This document shows positions 26,261 through 34,736 of a stretch of DNA of 64,000 bases, in pieces. Positions within the stretch are counted from its first letter, which is position 1, and each line of letters opens with the position of its first letter. Below the pieces are notes generated by a model, which was not told the origin of the DNA, did no database searches, and saw nothing but the letters and a program-made list of their open reading frames with translations. Source of the DNA: Paenibacillus bovis (lineage in GTDB: Bacteria; Bacillota; Bacilli; Paenibacillales; Paenibacillaceae); the NCBI RefSeq assembly GCF_001421015.2, contig NZ_CP013023.1:2039501-2103500 (forward strand). Direction: 5' to 3'. Position numbers and translations under genes: made by a program.

Positions 26261-26955
26261 GTATACATATACTGCTGCTGCGTCATGGCACTACACAGTG
26301 GAACAGGGAGAAAAGATATTTGGGACATACTGATATCCCTTTGCTGCCTGCAGCGCAGCAGGAATTGGAACCTGTCCGGCAGGCACTGTCTGCATGGCAA
26401 TGGGATAATGTCTATTGCAGTGATCTTGTGCGCTGCCGGGAGTCGCTGGATTATGTAATGACCGGCAGTGCGCAGAGTGTGCCAAAAGCAAGCTATGATC
26501 CCGCGCTTCGCGAGCTGGATTTTGGACAATGGGAAGGCTGTACCTATAGCGATCTGTGTAACCAGCTGGCGTATCGGCGCTGGATCGATGATCCTGCGTC
26601 GATCTGCCCACCCGGCGGAGAATCCTGGCAGCATTTCAGCAGCAGGGTGAATCATTTTGCCGGTACACTCATACCGGAATCACAACGAACCGCAGCGGGG
26701 GTATCTACTTCTTCGCCAGATACATCACCGTCGACTGCGATAAGATCCGGTACAGCATCGTCAGCATTGTCTTCTGAACAGAAATCCAAAGAAACAAAGC
26801 GGATTCTGATTATGACGCATGGCGGTGTAATCCGGCAGCTGATCACGCTCTGGTGTCCAGCTATACAATTCTGGGATATCGTGATTCCTCCGGCTGGAGG
26901 TTATCTGTTGAAATGGGAGGAAGCCGATTGTGAGGCTGTCCCTTTTCCCCTATAA
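26257..26955 (+). CDS. cobC: Alpha-ribazole phosphatase (histidine phosphatase family)
   Basis: Probably removes the phosphate from alpha-ribazole 5'-phosphate or adenosylcobalamin 5'-phosphate. 232 residues: RHGTTQWN with the phosphorylated His near residue 9, YCSDLVRCRESL, RELDFGQWEG and the second catalytic His in MTHGGVIRQL. A roughly 30-residue Ser/Thr-rich low-complexity insert (about 155-185) splits the C-terminal half and is not typical of the family. The start at 26257 follows GGAGG and overlaps the cbiB stop. The family is broad, so the call rests on context. Confidence 0.87.
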   Translation: MSIHILLLRHGTTQWNREKRYLGHTDIPLLPAAQQELEPVRQALSAWQWDNVYCSDLVRCRESLDYVMTGSAQSVPKASYDPALRELDFGQWEGCTYSDLCNQLAYRRWIDDPASICPPGGESWQHFSSRVNHFAGTLIPESQRTAAGVSTSSPDTSPSTAIRSGTASSALSSEQKSKETKRILIMTHGGVIRQLITLWCPAIQFWDIVIPPAGGYLLKWEEADCEAVPFPL

Positions 26956-27001
26956 TCATAAGGTTAATATCAAAGAGGCTCATGACAAAGGAGAATAATT
27001 A

Positions 27002-28000
27002 ATGAATATGAACAGGTATACTTCCCGATGGGCTATGTCCATCATGATTCTATCGCTAACGCTGCTGCTTGCTTCCTGTGCACCCGCTCCGGAAAGCGCT
27101 CCGGCAGCACAACAGCCAGCTGGCACAACCGGACAGAGCAGTACGAGTGCAGGACAGACAGCTTATCCGCTGACTGTTCAGGATGCTACCGGCAAATCAT
27201 TCACCTTTGAGCAGGCACCGCAGCGGATCGTGTCAATCTCCCCGGCGGAGACAGAAGCGCTGTTTGCTCTGGGACTGGATCAGCAGATTGTCGGAGTATC
27301 GCAGTATGATGATTATCCCGAGCAGGTCAAGACCAAAGCCAGAATCGGTGGCATCACCGAGCCGAATGTAGAAGCGATTATTGCCCAGAACCCGGATATC
27401 GTATTCACGGGCATTTCTTCCAGCGAAGAGCTGGTACAGAAACTGCGTACAGCCGGCATTAATATTTTCAAAACAACGCCCAAAACGGTGAACGATGTCA
27501 TGAGCAATATTGAGCTGTATGGTCAAATCACCAACCGTCAGGCTGAAGCGAAAAAAGTAACAGATCATATGAGAGAGCAGATGCAGATGGTCAAGAACGC
27601 GGTCGCTTCCCTGACACCCGAAAAAAAGAAAAAAGTATATATCGAGTTCTCGCCGGGCTGGACTGTCGGCAAAGGAGAATTTATGGATGAACTTATCACA
27701 CTCGCAGGCGGTATTAATATTGCCGGCGATACGGAGGGCTGGCACGAGATCAATGAAGAAAATATCGTCGCAGCTGATCCGGACGTAATTCTCTATTCCA
27801 AGGAAACCGTCGATACCAAAACGAAGCAGACACTCGATCAGATCATTCGTGCCCGCAGCGGCTGGAACAAAATCAAAGCGATTCAGAACGATCAACTGTT
27901 TGGCCTGAATGATGACCTGGTGAGCCGTCCCGGACCTCGTGTAACCGATGGATTGGTAGAGATTGCCCACGCTATCTATCCGGAGCTGGTCAAGAAATGA
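27002..28000 (+). CDS. btuF: Corrinoid-binding lipoprotein BtuF
   Basis: 332-residue class III solute-binding protein. The signal ends LTLLLASC (lipobox), followed by a Pro/Ala/Gln/Ser-rich linker. The mature protein has PQRIVSISPAETEALFALGLDQQIVGVSQYDDYPEQV, GGITEPNVEAIIAQNPDIV and a C-terminal RPGPRVTDGLVEIAHAIYP end, typical of BtuF/FecB receptors. Cobalamin or cobinamide specificity is inferred from its place inside the cob cluster; siderophore receptors share the fold. CAAAGGAG precedes the ATG. It overlaps btuC by ATGA. Confidence 0.87.
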   Translation: MNMNRYTSRWAMSIMILSLTLLLASCAPAPESAPAAQQPAGTTGQSSTSAGQTAYPLTVQDATGKSFTFEQAPQRIVSISPAETEALFALGLDQQIVGVSQYDDYPEQVKTKARIGGITEPNVEAIIAQNPDIVFTGISSSEELVQKLRTAGINIFKTTPKTVNDVMSNIELYGQITNRQAEAKKVTDHMREQMQMVKNAVASLTPEKKKKVYIEFSPGWTVGKGEFMDELITLAGGINIAGDTEGWHEINEENIVAADPDVILYSKETVDTKTKQTLDQIIRARSGWNKIKAIQNDQLFGLNDDLVSRPGPRVTDGLVEIAHAIYPELVKK

Positions 28001-29037
28001 GCCGCAAAGCGACACTGCCGGTACTGCTGTTTGTCGCTTTGCTGGTAATCAGCCTGGTACTGACAACCGGAATCGGTTCGGTCTATATTTCGGCAGGGCA
28101 GATTACGCGTATTCTACTGTATCATCTGCCCTTTATGCAGCACTGGATCGTACCAGACTGGAGCAGTGCCTCCGAGCAAATTATGCTGCGGATTCGTATG
28201 CCTCGCGTTGTGCTGGCCATGCTGGTAGGAGCAGCGCTTGGTGTTGCCGGTGCCGCTTTTCAGGGAGTACTGCGCAATCCGCTGGCTGATCCATTTACAC
28301 TAGGAGTCTCATCCGGGGCATCAGTGGGAGCAGCCGTGCTTATTTTTACAGGGTATCAATATTCGCTGTTCGGCGGCTGGACGCTGCCTCTGGTTGCTTT
28401 TGTGACAGGTATGATTACGCTGTACGGGGTATTGATGCTGGCACGTGAGCAGGGGCGAATCCCGACGAACAGCCTGATTTTGTCAGGTGTGGTGATGCAA
28501 TCTTTTCTCGGCGCGATTGTATCCTTTCTGGCATCCATGTCAGAGGGCAGCGTTAATGAGATTATATTCTGGACGATGGGCAGTCTGAGCCTGCGCGGAT
28601 GGCCGTATGTAGTCGTGATGCTGCCTTATGTACTGGCGGGTATCCTCTTTCTGTGGACACAGTCGCGGGCGATGAATCTGCTGGCTCTGGGGGAAAAGGA
28701 AGCGGCCCATCTGGGCCTTCCGGTTGATCGTACCAAAACGCTCGTACTGATTGTAGCGACACTGATTACAGCGGCAGCCGTGTCGGTATCCGGGGTGATC
28801 GCCTTTGTTGGACTGGTGGTACCGCATATGATTCGTCTGCTAATTGGGTCCGATTATCGTGTGCTCATTCCACTGTCGGCGCTAGGGGGAGGCATTTTCC
28901 TGATCTGGGCGGATACGGTGGCTCGTACAGTATTGTCACCGACCGAGATTCCGCTGGGCGTAGTCACAGCTTTTGTCGGAGCTCCATTTTTTGCTTATTT
29001 GCTGCATCGCTACAAAAAGCAGCAGTTGGATAGATGA
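27997..29037 (+). CDS. btuC: Corrinoid ABC transporter permease BtuC (FecCD family)
   Basis: 346 residues, about ten membrane helices. Family motifs are LRIRMPRVVLAMLVGAALGVAGAAFQGVLRNPLADPFTLGVSSGASVGA, FWTMGSLS and GVIAFVGLVVPHMIRLLIGSDYR, the last containing the ATPase-contact loop. The ATG overlaps the btuF stop, so receptor and channel are coupled. A 87-nt gap separates it from btuD. Confidence 0.9.
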   Translation: MSRKATLPVLLFVALLVISLVLTTGIGSVYISAGQITRILLYHLPFMQHWIVPDWSSASEQIMLRIRMPRVVLAMLVGAALGVAGAAFQGVLRNPLADPFTLGVSSGASVGAAVLIFTGYQYSLFGGWTLPLVAFVTGMITLYGVLMLAREQGRIPTNSLILSGVVMQSFLGAIVSFLASMSEGSVNEIIFWTMGSLSLRGWPYVVVMLPYVLAGILFLWTQSRAMNLLALGEKEAAHLGLPVDRTKTLVLIVATLITAAAVSVSGVIAFVGLVVPHMIRLLIGSDYRVLIPLSALGGGIFLIWADTVARTVLSPTEIPLGVVTAFVGAPFFAYLLHRYKKQQLDR

Positions 29038-29124
29038 ATGTACCACCCGGCTGGATGCCAAATCGCAGACAGCGTACATCAGCAGGCCAGAGCATTATGG
29101 TAGACAGCAGAAAGGAAGATTTCG

Positions 29125-29952
29125 ATGACATCGGTGAGAAAGCAGCACGATCAACGTACCGGAGAAGCTGTACCTGTAGTCGAGCTGCGTCAGGTCGGCA
29201 AAGCTTATTCGCGCAAGCCGGTACTGCATGATATCAATTGGCAGGTGTATACAGGAGAATACTGGGGGATTATCGGTCCCAATGGCAGCGGCAAAACGAC
29301 GCTGCTTCAGCTAATCTCCGGTATGGAGCAGCCGAATACCGGTTCTGTACTGCTGGAGGGCAGGGATATCGGCAGCTACAGTCGGCGGCGTATTGCGCGC
29401 TTCACGGCTGTACTCGGACAGGAGGGACTGGCTCCGCTGCATTATCCGGTACGTGAGGTACTGAATATGGGTAGATATCCTTACCAGAGCTGGCTGGGCC
29501 GCGACGAGCTGGATACAGCCGATGAACTGATCGATCAGATTATGGATCGGCTGGATCTGCGTTCGCTGGCTGATCGTCCGCTGGATCAATTGAGCGGCGG
29601 TCAGCGTCAACGGGTTGCTTTTGGTAAAGTAATGGCCCAGCAGCCCAGATTGCTGCTGCTGGATGAACCGACAACATATCTGGATATCGCCTATCAGATT
29701 CATTTTATGGAATGGCTGGATGAATGGCGGCGTGAATCGGGGATTACCATTATTGCAGTACTGCATGATCTGAATCTGGCTGCACGTTATTGCGATCGTC
29801 TGCTGGCGCTGAATGAAGGACAGATGATCCATGCAGGTACGCCACAGCAGCTGATGCAGGAAGAGAAGATCCGCGATCTGTTTCGGGTAGAGCCGGCGAT
29901 TGTCCATCATCCGGATATCCATGTGCCCCAGCTGCTATTGAAGCGTCAATAA
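29125..29952 (+). CDS. btuD: Corrinoid ABC transporter ATPase BtuD
   Basis: 275-residue ATPase for the BtuFC importer. Walker A GPNGSGKTT near residue 52, the FecE/BtuD-type segment YPVREVLNMGRYPYQSWLG, signature LSGGQRQRVAFGKVMAQ, Walker B LLLLDEPTTYLDIAYQI and switch AVLHDLNLAARYCDR are complete. AGGAAG precedes the ATG at 29125. An in-frame TAG shortly upstream excludes a longer form. Confidence 0.9.
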   Translation: MTSVRKQHDQRTGEAVPVVELRQVGKAYSRKPVLHDINWQVYTGEYWGIIGPNGSGKTTLLQLISGMEQPNTGSVLLEGRDIGSYSRRRIARFTAVLGQEGLAPLHYPVREVLNMGRYPYQSWLGRDELDTADELIDQIMDRLDLRSLADRPLDQLSGGQRQRVAFGKVMAQQPRLLLLDEPTTYLDIAYQIHFMEWLDEWRRESGITIIAVLHDLNLAARYCDRLLALNEGQMIHAGTPQQLMQEEKIRDLFRVEPAIVHHPDIHVPQLLLKRQ

Positions 29953-30093
29953 ACAAGAATCATACGATCATTTCAAATCTAGTATCGTCATATTATATCA
30001 ACATAGAAGCGGAAGTCTGCAGCATAGCCACGAGCCGGATGATGCCGGTAAATGAATGGAATAACAGCAGACCTATGCAGGAGGAGGAACACC

Positions 30094-31164
30094 ATGGAGC
30101 AGTTTATTCGAGAAGTCTCTGAGCGTATTCAACCTGTCCATCTGGAGGCAGGCCGGGCGGCCCAGCTGCATTTGGATCAATTGACCAAGCCGCCCGGGAG
30201 TCTTGGAATGCTGGAGAATCTGGCGGTGCAGCTAGCGTGTATCACCGGTGAAGTCAAATCGGTCATACATCGCAAAACCGTAATTGTAATGGCAGCAGAT
30301 CACGGAGTGTGCGCAGAGGGAGTTAGCGCTTTTCCACAGGAAGTAACCCAGCAGATGCTGCTCAATATGCTGTCCGGTGGAGCGGCGATCAATGTATTGT
30401 CCCGGCAGGCCGGAGCGGATGTGCTGTGCGTGGATATCGGTGTAAAGGGCAATATGGACCATCCCGAACTGCTTAACCACAAAATCCGCCAGGGCACCGG
30501 AAATATGGCGCGGGAGCAGGCGATGACGCGTGAACAGGCTGTACAGGCAATCGTAACCGGAATGAATATCGCGATTGAAGCGGCGGATCGAGGCAGTCAG
30601 TTATTTGTCACCGGAGAAATGGGAATTGGCAATACTACAGCCAGCAGTGCCATGCTGTGTGCATTAACCGGTCTGTCACCGGAAGAAGTCACTGGACGCG
30701 GAACAGGACTGACCGATAGCGAGCTCAAGCACAAAGCCGCTGTGATCCGGGAGGCGCTTGCTTTGCACCAGCCGGATGGACAGGATACGATAGATGTATT
30801 GATCAAAGTGGGCGGCCTGGAGATTGCCGGATTGGTCGGTGTTATTCTGGGAGCAGCTTCCCAGGGCTGTCCGGTAGTGCTCGACGGATTTATTTCTGCT
30901 GTGGCTGCTGTAGCTGCCTATACGATGGCTCCACAGGTCAAAGGGTATCTGATCGGCTCGCACATGTCCGCAGAAAAAGGGCACCGTCTGGCTCTCGCCA
31001 AACTGGGAATACGTCCGCTGCTGCAGCTCGATATGCGGCTTGGCGAAGGGACTGGCGGTGTGATGGTATTGCATATGATTGATGCTGTCAGTCATCTGAT
31101 GAATGAGATGGCTACTTTTAGCAGTGCAAGAGTATCGGACAGCTCCGGGAATATTTCCTTATGA
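30094..31164 (+). CDS. cobT: Nicotinate-nucleotide--dimethylbenzimidazole phosphoribosyltransferase CobT
   Basis: Makes alpha-ribazole 5'-phosphate from the lower-ligand base and nicotinate mononucleotide. 356 residues with KPPGSLGMLENLAVQLACI, MAADHGVCAEGVSAFPQEVTQ, GGAAINVLSRQAGADVLCVDIGV, GEMGIGNTTASSA and the C-terminal RLGEGTGGVM containing the catalytic Glu. The start at 30094 is set by GGAGGAGG; 14 upstream codons lack a site. It overlaps cobU by ATGA. No bluB or bza gene is in the window, so the source of the base is unknown. Confidence 0.95.
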   Translation: MEQFIREVSERIQPVHLEAGRAAQLHLDQLTKPPGSLGMLENLAVQLACITGEVKSVIHRKTVIVMAADHGVCAEGVSAFPQEVTQQMLLNMLSGGAAINVLSRQAGADVLCVDIGVKGNMDHPELLNHKIRQGTGNMAREQAMTREQAVQAIVTGMNIAIEAADRGSQLFVTGEMGIGNTTASSAMLCALTGLSPEEVTGRGTGLTDSELKHKAAVIREALALHQPDGQDTIDVLIKVGGLEIAGLVGVILGAASQGCPVVLDGFISAVAAVAAYTMAPQVKGYLIGSHMSAEKGHRLALAKLGIRPLLQLDMRLGEGTGGVMVLHMIDAVSHLMNEMATFSSARVSDSSGNISL

Positions 31165-31736
31165 GCGGATACAGCCACAACAAAGTACTCATCACCGGTG
31201 GAGCCCGCAGCGGAAAAAGTACATTTGCAGAACGTCTCTGTGCTGCCGAGCATACACGGGCATGGTATATCGCAACTGCGCAGGCAGCCGATGATGAGAT
31301 GCGTGAACGCGTGAATCTCCATCGGCAGCAGCGGCAGGAAAGTGGATACGCGTGGGAAATATGCGAGGAACCGCTGGAACTGCCCGCATTGCTGCGCCGC
31401 CTGGCCACTCAGGATCGTGTGCCTGCATTATTGATCGATTGTCTGACGCTGTGGCTGTCCAATGTACTGCTGCATCACGAGCATGATCATGATGTGAAGG
31501 AACAGGTATTCCAGCAGGTCGATGAGCTGATCGCTGCGATCGAAGCCTATCCGGGAGCGATTATGATGGTTACCAATGAAGTAGGTGATGGCATCGTGCC
31601 CGCCTATTCGCTTGGCCGCTTGTATCGGGATCTGGCAGGTACAGCCAATCGGCGGGTCGCGGCAGTCTGTTCGCGTGTATTTCTGGTGACAGCAGGAATA
31701 CCTGTAGAGTTAAAAAGCAGAGAGTACCAATTATGA
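31161..31736 (+). CDS. cobU: Adenosylcobinamide kinase / adenosylcobinamide-phosphate guanylyltransferase
   Basis: Bifunctional enzyme: phosphorylates adenosylcobinamide and attaches GMP, giving AdoCbi-GDP. 191 residues. The P-loop GGARSGKSTFAE is at residues 13-24, followed by ATAQAADDEMRERVNLHR with the guanylylated His, IDCLTLWLSNVLL and VTNEVGDGIVPAYSLGRLYRD. Coupled by ATGA overlaps to cobT before and cobS after. Confidence 0.95.
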   Translation: MSGYSHNKVLITGGARSGKSTFAERLCAAEHTRAWYIATAQAADDEMRERVNLHRQQRQESGYAWEICEEPLELPALLRRLATQDRVPALLIDCLTLWLSNVLLHHEHDHDVKEQVFQQVDELIAAIEAYPGAIMMVTNEVGDGIVPAYSLGRLYRDLAGTANRRVAAVCSRVFLVTAGIPVELKSREYQL

Positions 31737-32614
31737 ACAGGGAAATCGAAGCTATGGCAGCCGCTTTTCAATTTTTGTCCCGTATTCCGGTACGTCTGGA
31801 GCTTGATTTTGGGAATGAACTGCTGCGACGCAGTGTCAAATATTATCCGCTTATCGGATGGGTAATCGGAATATGCACCGCTGCGGGAGCGGTGCTTTTT
31901 CAATGGTTGTTGCCGACGGCACCGGCTGCTGTATTAACCCTTTGCCTGTGGATTGGCTTAACAGGAGCGCTGCATCTGGATGGGTGGATGGACAGCGCTG
32001 ACGGATTGCTCAGTCACCGTTCAAGAGAACAGATGCTGGAAATTATGAAAGACAGCCGGGTCGGTGCAATGGGCGTTATAGCCTGTATTCTGCTGCTCGG
32101 ATTAAAAGGATCGCTGCTGTATGCCTTACTGGCAGCCGGTGATCATTCTAAATATGCCGTATACATCGTTATGATTCTGCCGATGATCTGGAGCCGCTGG
32201 TATATGGTCAAAGCCATAGCCAGCTGGCCTACCGCCCGACAGGAAGGATTGGCTGCCCTGTTCTCGGGCACCGGACGCACGGAACGAAACAGCGCCGGGT
32301 GGATCGCATTGGGATGTACAGCGGCAATTGCTTTGATCCTGTGGATTGTTTTTCAGCAGCCGGGCGAATGGACGATAGACAATCATCTAGCAGGCGATGC
32401 TGCTCGGCGGCATCTTATTTTGACCGCTTCACTGCTTTGCTGCCTGCTCAGTCCGATATGTGCCTGGCTGGTAGGCGAAGGGATAGCTCGTCGCGCAGCC
32501 AGCCGGCTTGGTGGATTGACTGGTGATATTTATGGTGCTTTGAATGAAGGCGTGGAGCTGTGTATTCTGCTGCTGATCACGATGATCTGGTATCAGTTCG
32601 GACTGCTGGGCTAA
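31733..32614 (+). CDS. cobS: Adenosylcobinamide-GDP ribazoletransferase (cobalamin synthase) CobS
   Basis: Integral membrane enzyme that joins AdoCbi-GDP and alpha-ribazole(-phosphate) to form the nucleotide loop. 293 residues, 6-8 membrane helices. FLSRIPVRLELDFGNELLRRSVKYYPLIGWVIG at the N-terminus and the Mg-binding LHLDGWMDSADGLLSHRSREQMLEIMKDSRVGAMG are signatures; ARRASRLGGLTGDIYGALNE-type motif lies near the C-terminus. It overlaps cobU by four bases; 25 nt separate it from cobQ. Confidence 0.95.
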   Translation: MNREIEAMAAAFQFLSRIPVRLELDFGNELLRRSVKYYPLIGWVIGICTAAGAVLFQWLLPTAPAAVLTLCLWIGLTGALHLDGWMDSADGLLSHRSREQMLEIMKDSRVGAMGVIACILLLGLKGSLLYALLAAGDHSKYAVYIVMILPMIWSRWYMVKAIASWPTARQEGLAALFSGTGRTERNSAGWIALGCTAAIALILWIVFQQPGEWTIDNHLAGDAARRHLILTASLLCCLLSPICAWLVGEGIARRAASRLGGLTGDIYGALNEGVELCILLLITMIWYQFGLLG

Positions 32615-32639
32615 TGACAACCAAAAAGGAGGGGACGGT

Positions 32640-34208
32640 ATGCGGAGCTCGATTATTATGCTGCAGGGAACAGCATCGGATGTAGGGAAAAGTGTAATCA
32701 CCACCGCGCTTTGCCGTATCTTTACACAGGATGGATGGAACACGGCTCCTTTCAAATCCCAGAACATGGCGAACAATTCCTATGTGACGCCCGATGGACG
32801 GGAGATTGGCCGTGCACAGGGAGTACAAGCCGAAGCTTGCGGCAAACGGGCAACGACCGATATGAATCCGATTCTGATCAAACCTGTCCGTGATATGCAT
32901 TCCCAGATTGTCGTGCATGGACAGCCCTACGCACAGATGAGTGCTTGGGATTATCGTCATGACTTTTTGCCGCAAGCCCGTCCGCTGGTGATGGAGGCGC
33001 TGAATCGACTGCGGGATCAGCACGATATGGTAGTGATGGAGGGAGCAGGCAGTCCTGCCGAGATTAATCTAAAAGACCGCGATATCGTCAATATGAATCT
33101 GGCAGGTTGGGCAGATGCACCGGTGCTGCTGGTCGCGGATATTGACCGTGGCGGCGTATTTGCAGCTATCGTCGGTACGCTCGAACTGCTGGAGCCGCAT
33201 GAACGCAGCCAGGTAAAAGGATTCATTATCAACAAATTCCGCGGTGATCTGGCACTGCTGCAGCCCGGACTGGATTGGCTGCAGCAGCGTACCGGGATTC
33301 CGGTGATCGGAGTTCTGCCATACGAAGAAAACCTTCATCTTGAAGCCGAAGATTCTGTAGCCCTCCAGCGCAAGTCCAGCCGTCCTCTGCCGGGTCGTGA
33401 ACTGGATATCGTCATTATTCATTATCCGCGAATATCCAACTTTACAGACTTTGACCTGCTGGAAGCGGAACCCGATGTGTCGGTACGTTATGTGGATCAT
33501 CCAGATCAACTGGGTACACCGGATGTCATTATTCTGCCAGGAACCAAAGACACGCTCGGTGATCTGGAATTTCTGCAGGACAGGGGACTGGCTGAATGTA
33601 TCAAAAAACTTCATAGCCTGCGCTCGGTTCAGCTGATCGGTATTTGTGGCGGTTACCAGATGCTCGGCAAGCAGCTGAATGATCCCGCAGGCCATGATTC
33701 GCCGGTACCCCGACTTGCCGAAGGCCTGGGATTATTGCCGCTGTCGACTATATTTGCTTCAACCAAAACTACCGTACACGCTGCAGGTCAGCTAAATATG
33801 GAATCTGCGCTACGGATTCAGAAAAATAATGAATTGCAGCCCGCGATTATTCCTGTACAAGGATACGAGATCCATATGGGCACAACAACTATAGAAGCTG
33901 GAGCCAGCGTACAATCCCTGTTCCATCTGTACCGATTGACCGATGAAAGTGACAGCCCTACCTCCATAGAGGATGGCTGCATCCTGCCAGATGGTTCGGT
34001 GTGGGGAACCTATCTGCATGGAGTGTTCGACAATGACCACCTGCGCCGGAGCTGGCTGAATTCCCTGCGTCAGCTCAAAGGACTGGAACCGCTACGTGAG
34101 ACTATACATGGCCAGACCCGTCGTCAGGAAGCATTCGACCGTCTCGCAGATACCGTGCGCAAACATCTGGATATGGAACGTATCTACGCTATTGCAGCTG
34201 GTCGTTAA
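32640..34208 (+). CDS. cobQ: Cobyric acid synthase CobQ (CbiP)
   Basis: Glutamine-dependent amidase that converts adenosylcobyrinic acid a,c-diamide to adenosylcobyric acid. 522 residues: N-terminal dethiobiotin-synthetase-like ATPase with LQGTASDVGKSVITTALCR, SQNMANNSYVTPDG, MEGAGSPAEINL and VADIDRGGVFA; C-terminal class I glutaminase with nucleophile Cys336 in GICGGYQMLG and His460 in GTYLHGVFDN. AAAGGAGGGG precedes the ATG. It is last in the cluster. Its presence shows the pathway needs a diamide precursor, yet cbiA and ring-building genes are not here. Confidence 0.96.
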   Translation: MRSSIIMLQGTASDVGKSVITTALCRIFTQDGWNTAPFKSQNMANNSYVTPDGREIGRAQGVQAEACGKRATTDMNPILIKPVRDMHSQIVVHGQPYAQMSAWDYRHDFLPQARPLVMEALNRLRDQHDMVVMEGAGSPAEINLKDRDIVNMNLAGWADAPVLLVADIDRGGVFAAIVGTLELLEPHERSQVKGFIINKFRGDLALLQPGLDWLQQRTGIPVIGVLPYEENLHLEAEDSVALQRKSSRPLPGRELDIVIIHYPRISNFTDFDLLEAEPDVSVRYVDHPDQLGTPDVIILPGTKDTLGDLEFLQDRGLAECIKKLHSLRSVQLIGICGGYQMLGKQLNDPAGHDSPVPRLAEGLGLLPLSTIFASTKTTVHAAGQLNMESALRIQKNNELQPAIIPVQGYEIHMGTTTIEAGASVQSLFHLYRLTDESDSPTSIEDGCILPDGSVWGTYLHGVFDNDHLRRSWLNSLRQLKGLEPLRETIHGQTRRQEAFDRLADTVRKHLDMERIYAIAAGR

Positions 34209-34292
34209 TTTCAGGCTATGTGCTATATGGCTAAAAGATTTGATGCGGTTTGGATGGTACTTCATCCGCTCCGGAAAAGAATAAGAGCATGG

Positions 34293-34354
34293 TCTCCGGT
34301 TAAGCCCGGAGATCTTTAAATTGGAAAATGGTAAAGAAGGATCTCCAGGCTTAA
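34293..34354. other. Overlapping inverted repeats able to form alternative hairpins
   Basis: TCTCCGG (34293-34299) pairs with CCGGAGA (34306-34312), while the overlapping TTAAGCCCGGAGATC (34300-34314) pairs at 14 of 15 positions with GATCTCCAGGCTTAA (34340-34354). The two pairings are mutually exclusive, as in attenuators, but no downstream plus-strand gene is nearby, so it may only be a dispersed repeat or cobQ 3' structure. Confidence 0.5.
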
Positions 34355-34509
34355 AGGTCGGCCATTGCCCTTATTTCTTTTCCTGCGCTCTGTGCTGGCA
34401 TCATGCGCATCTATCATAAGGCTGTATATTGTATTTATCGTGCCTATATTTTGAAGGGATGGATGATGCGCGTATTGTATAAAGGTGATGTACATAACTT
34501 TATAAAAGA

Positions 34510-34544
34510 AAACAGCAGCCCTTTCACGGAAAAGGCTGCTGTTT
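34510..34544. terminator. Bidirectional terminator between cobQ and the chemoreceptor gene
   Basis: Perfect 11-bp stem AAACAGCAGCC (34510-34520) / GGCTGCTGTTT (34534-34544), extended internally by TTT/AAA. Lies between convergent genes. Confidence 0.8.
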
Positions 34545-34736
34545 GATATTCTATTTATTGCTATACTCTTTACTCATTATTCATTTCTTGTTTCGTTCAT
34601 TATTGTATTCGTTGCTTAATACCTCACTGTACTCGTTACTGTCCCAGTTCATAAGTCTATACATGCGCTAATTCGTATACCCGCGTTAACCAATTAATCT
34701 GCTAAACGAGTACCGGCGGCTTCGTGTTCCAGCCGG

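Larger units (their letters stand above)
34209..34736. other. Intergenic region between cobQ and the chemoreceptor
   Basis: No gene. It contains overlapping inverted repeats (34293-34354), a perfect terminator-type hairpin (34510-34544) and an AT-rich remainder with no recognisable element. Confidence 0.55.

Noticed and set aside
29034..29231. 65-codon frame overlapping the btuC stop by ATGA
   Set aside because: No ribosome binding site, an Arg/Ser-rich translation and overlap with the well-supported btuD gene; the ATGA is coincidental.
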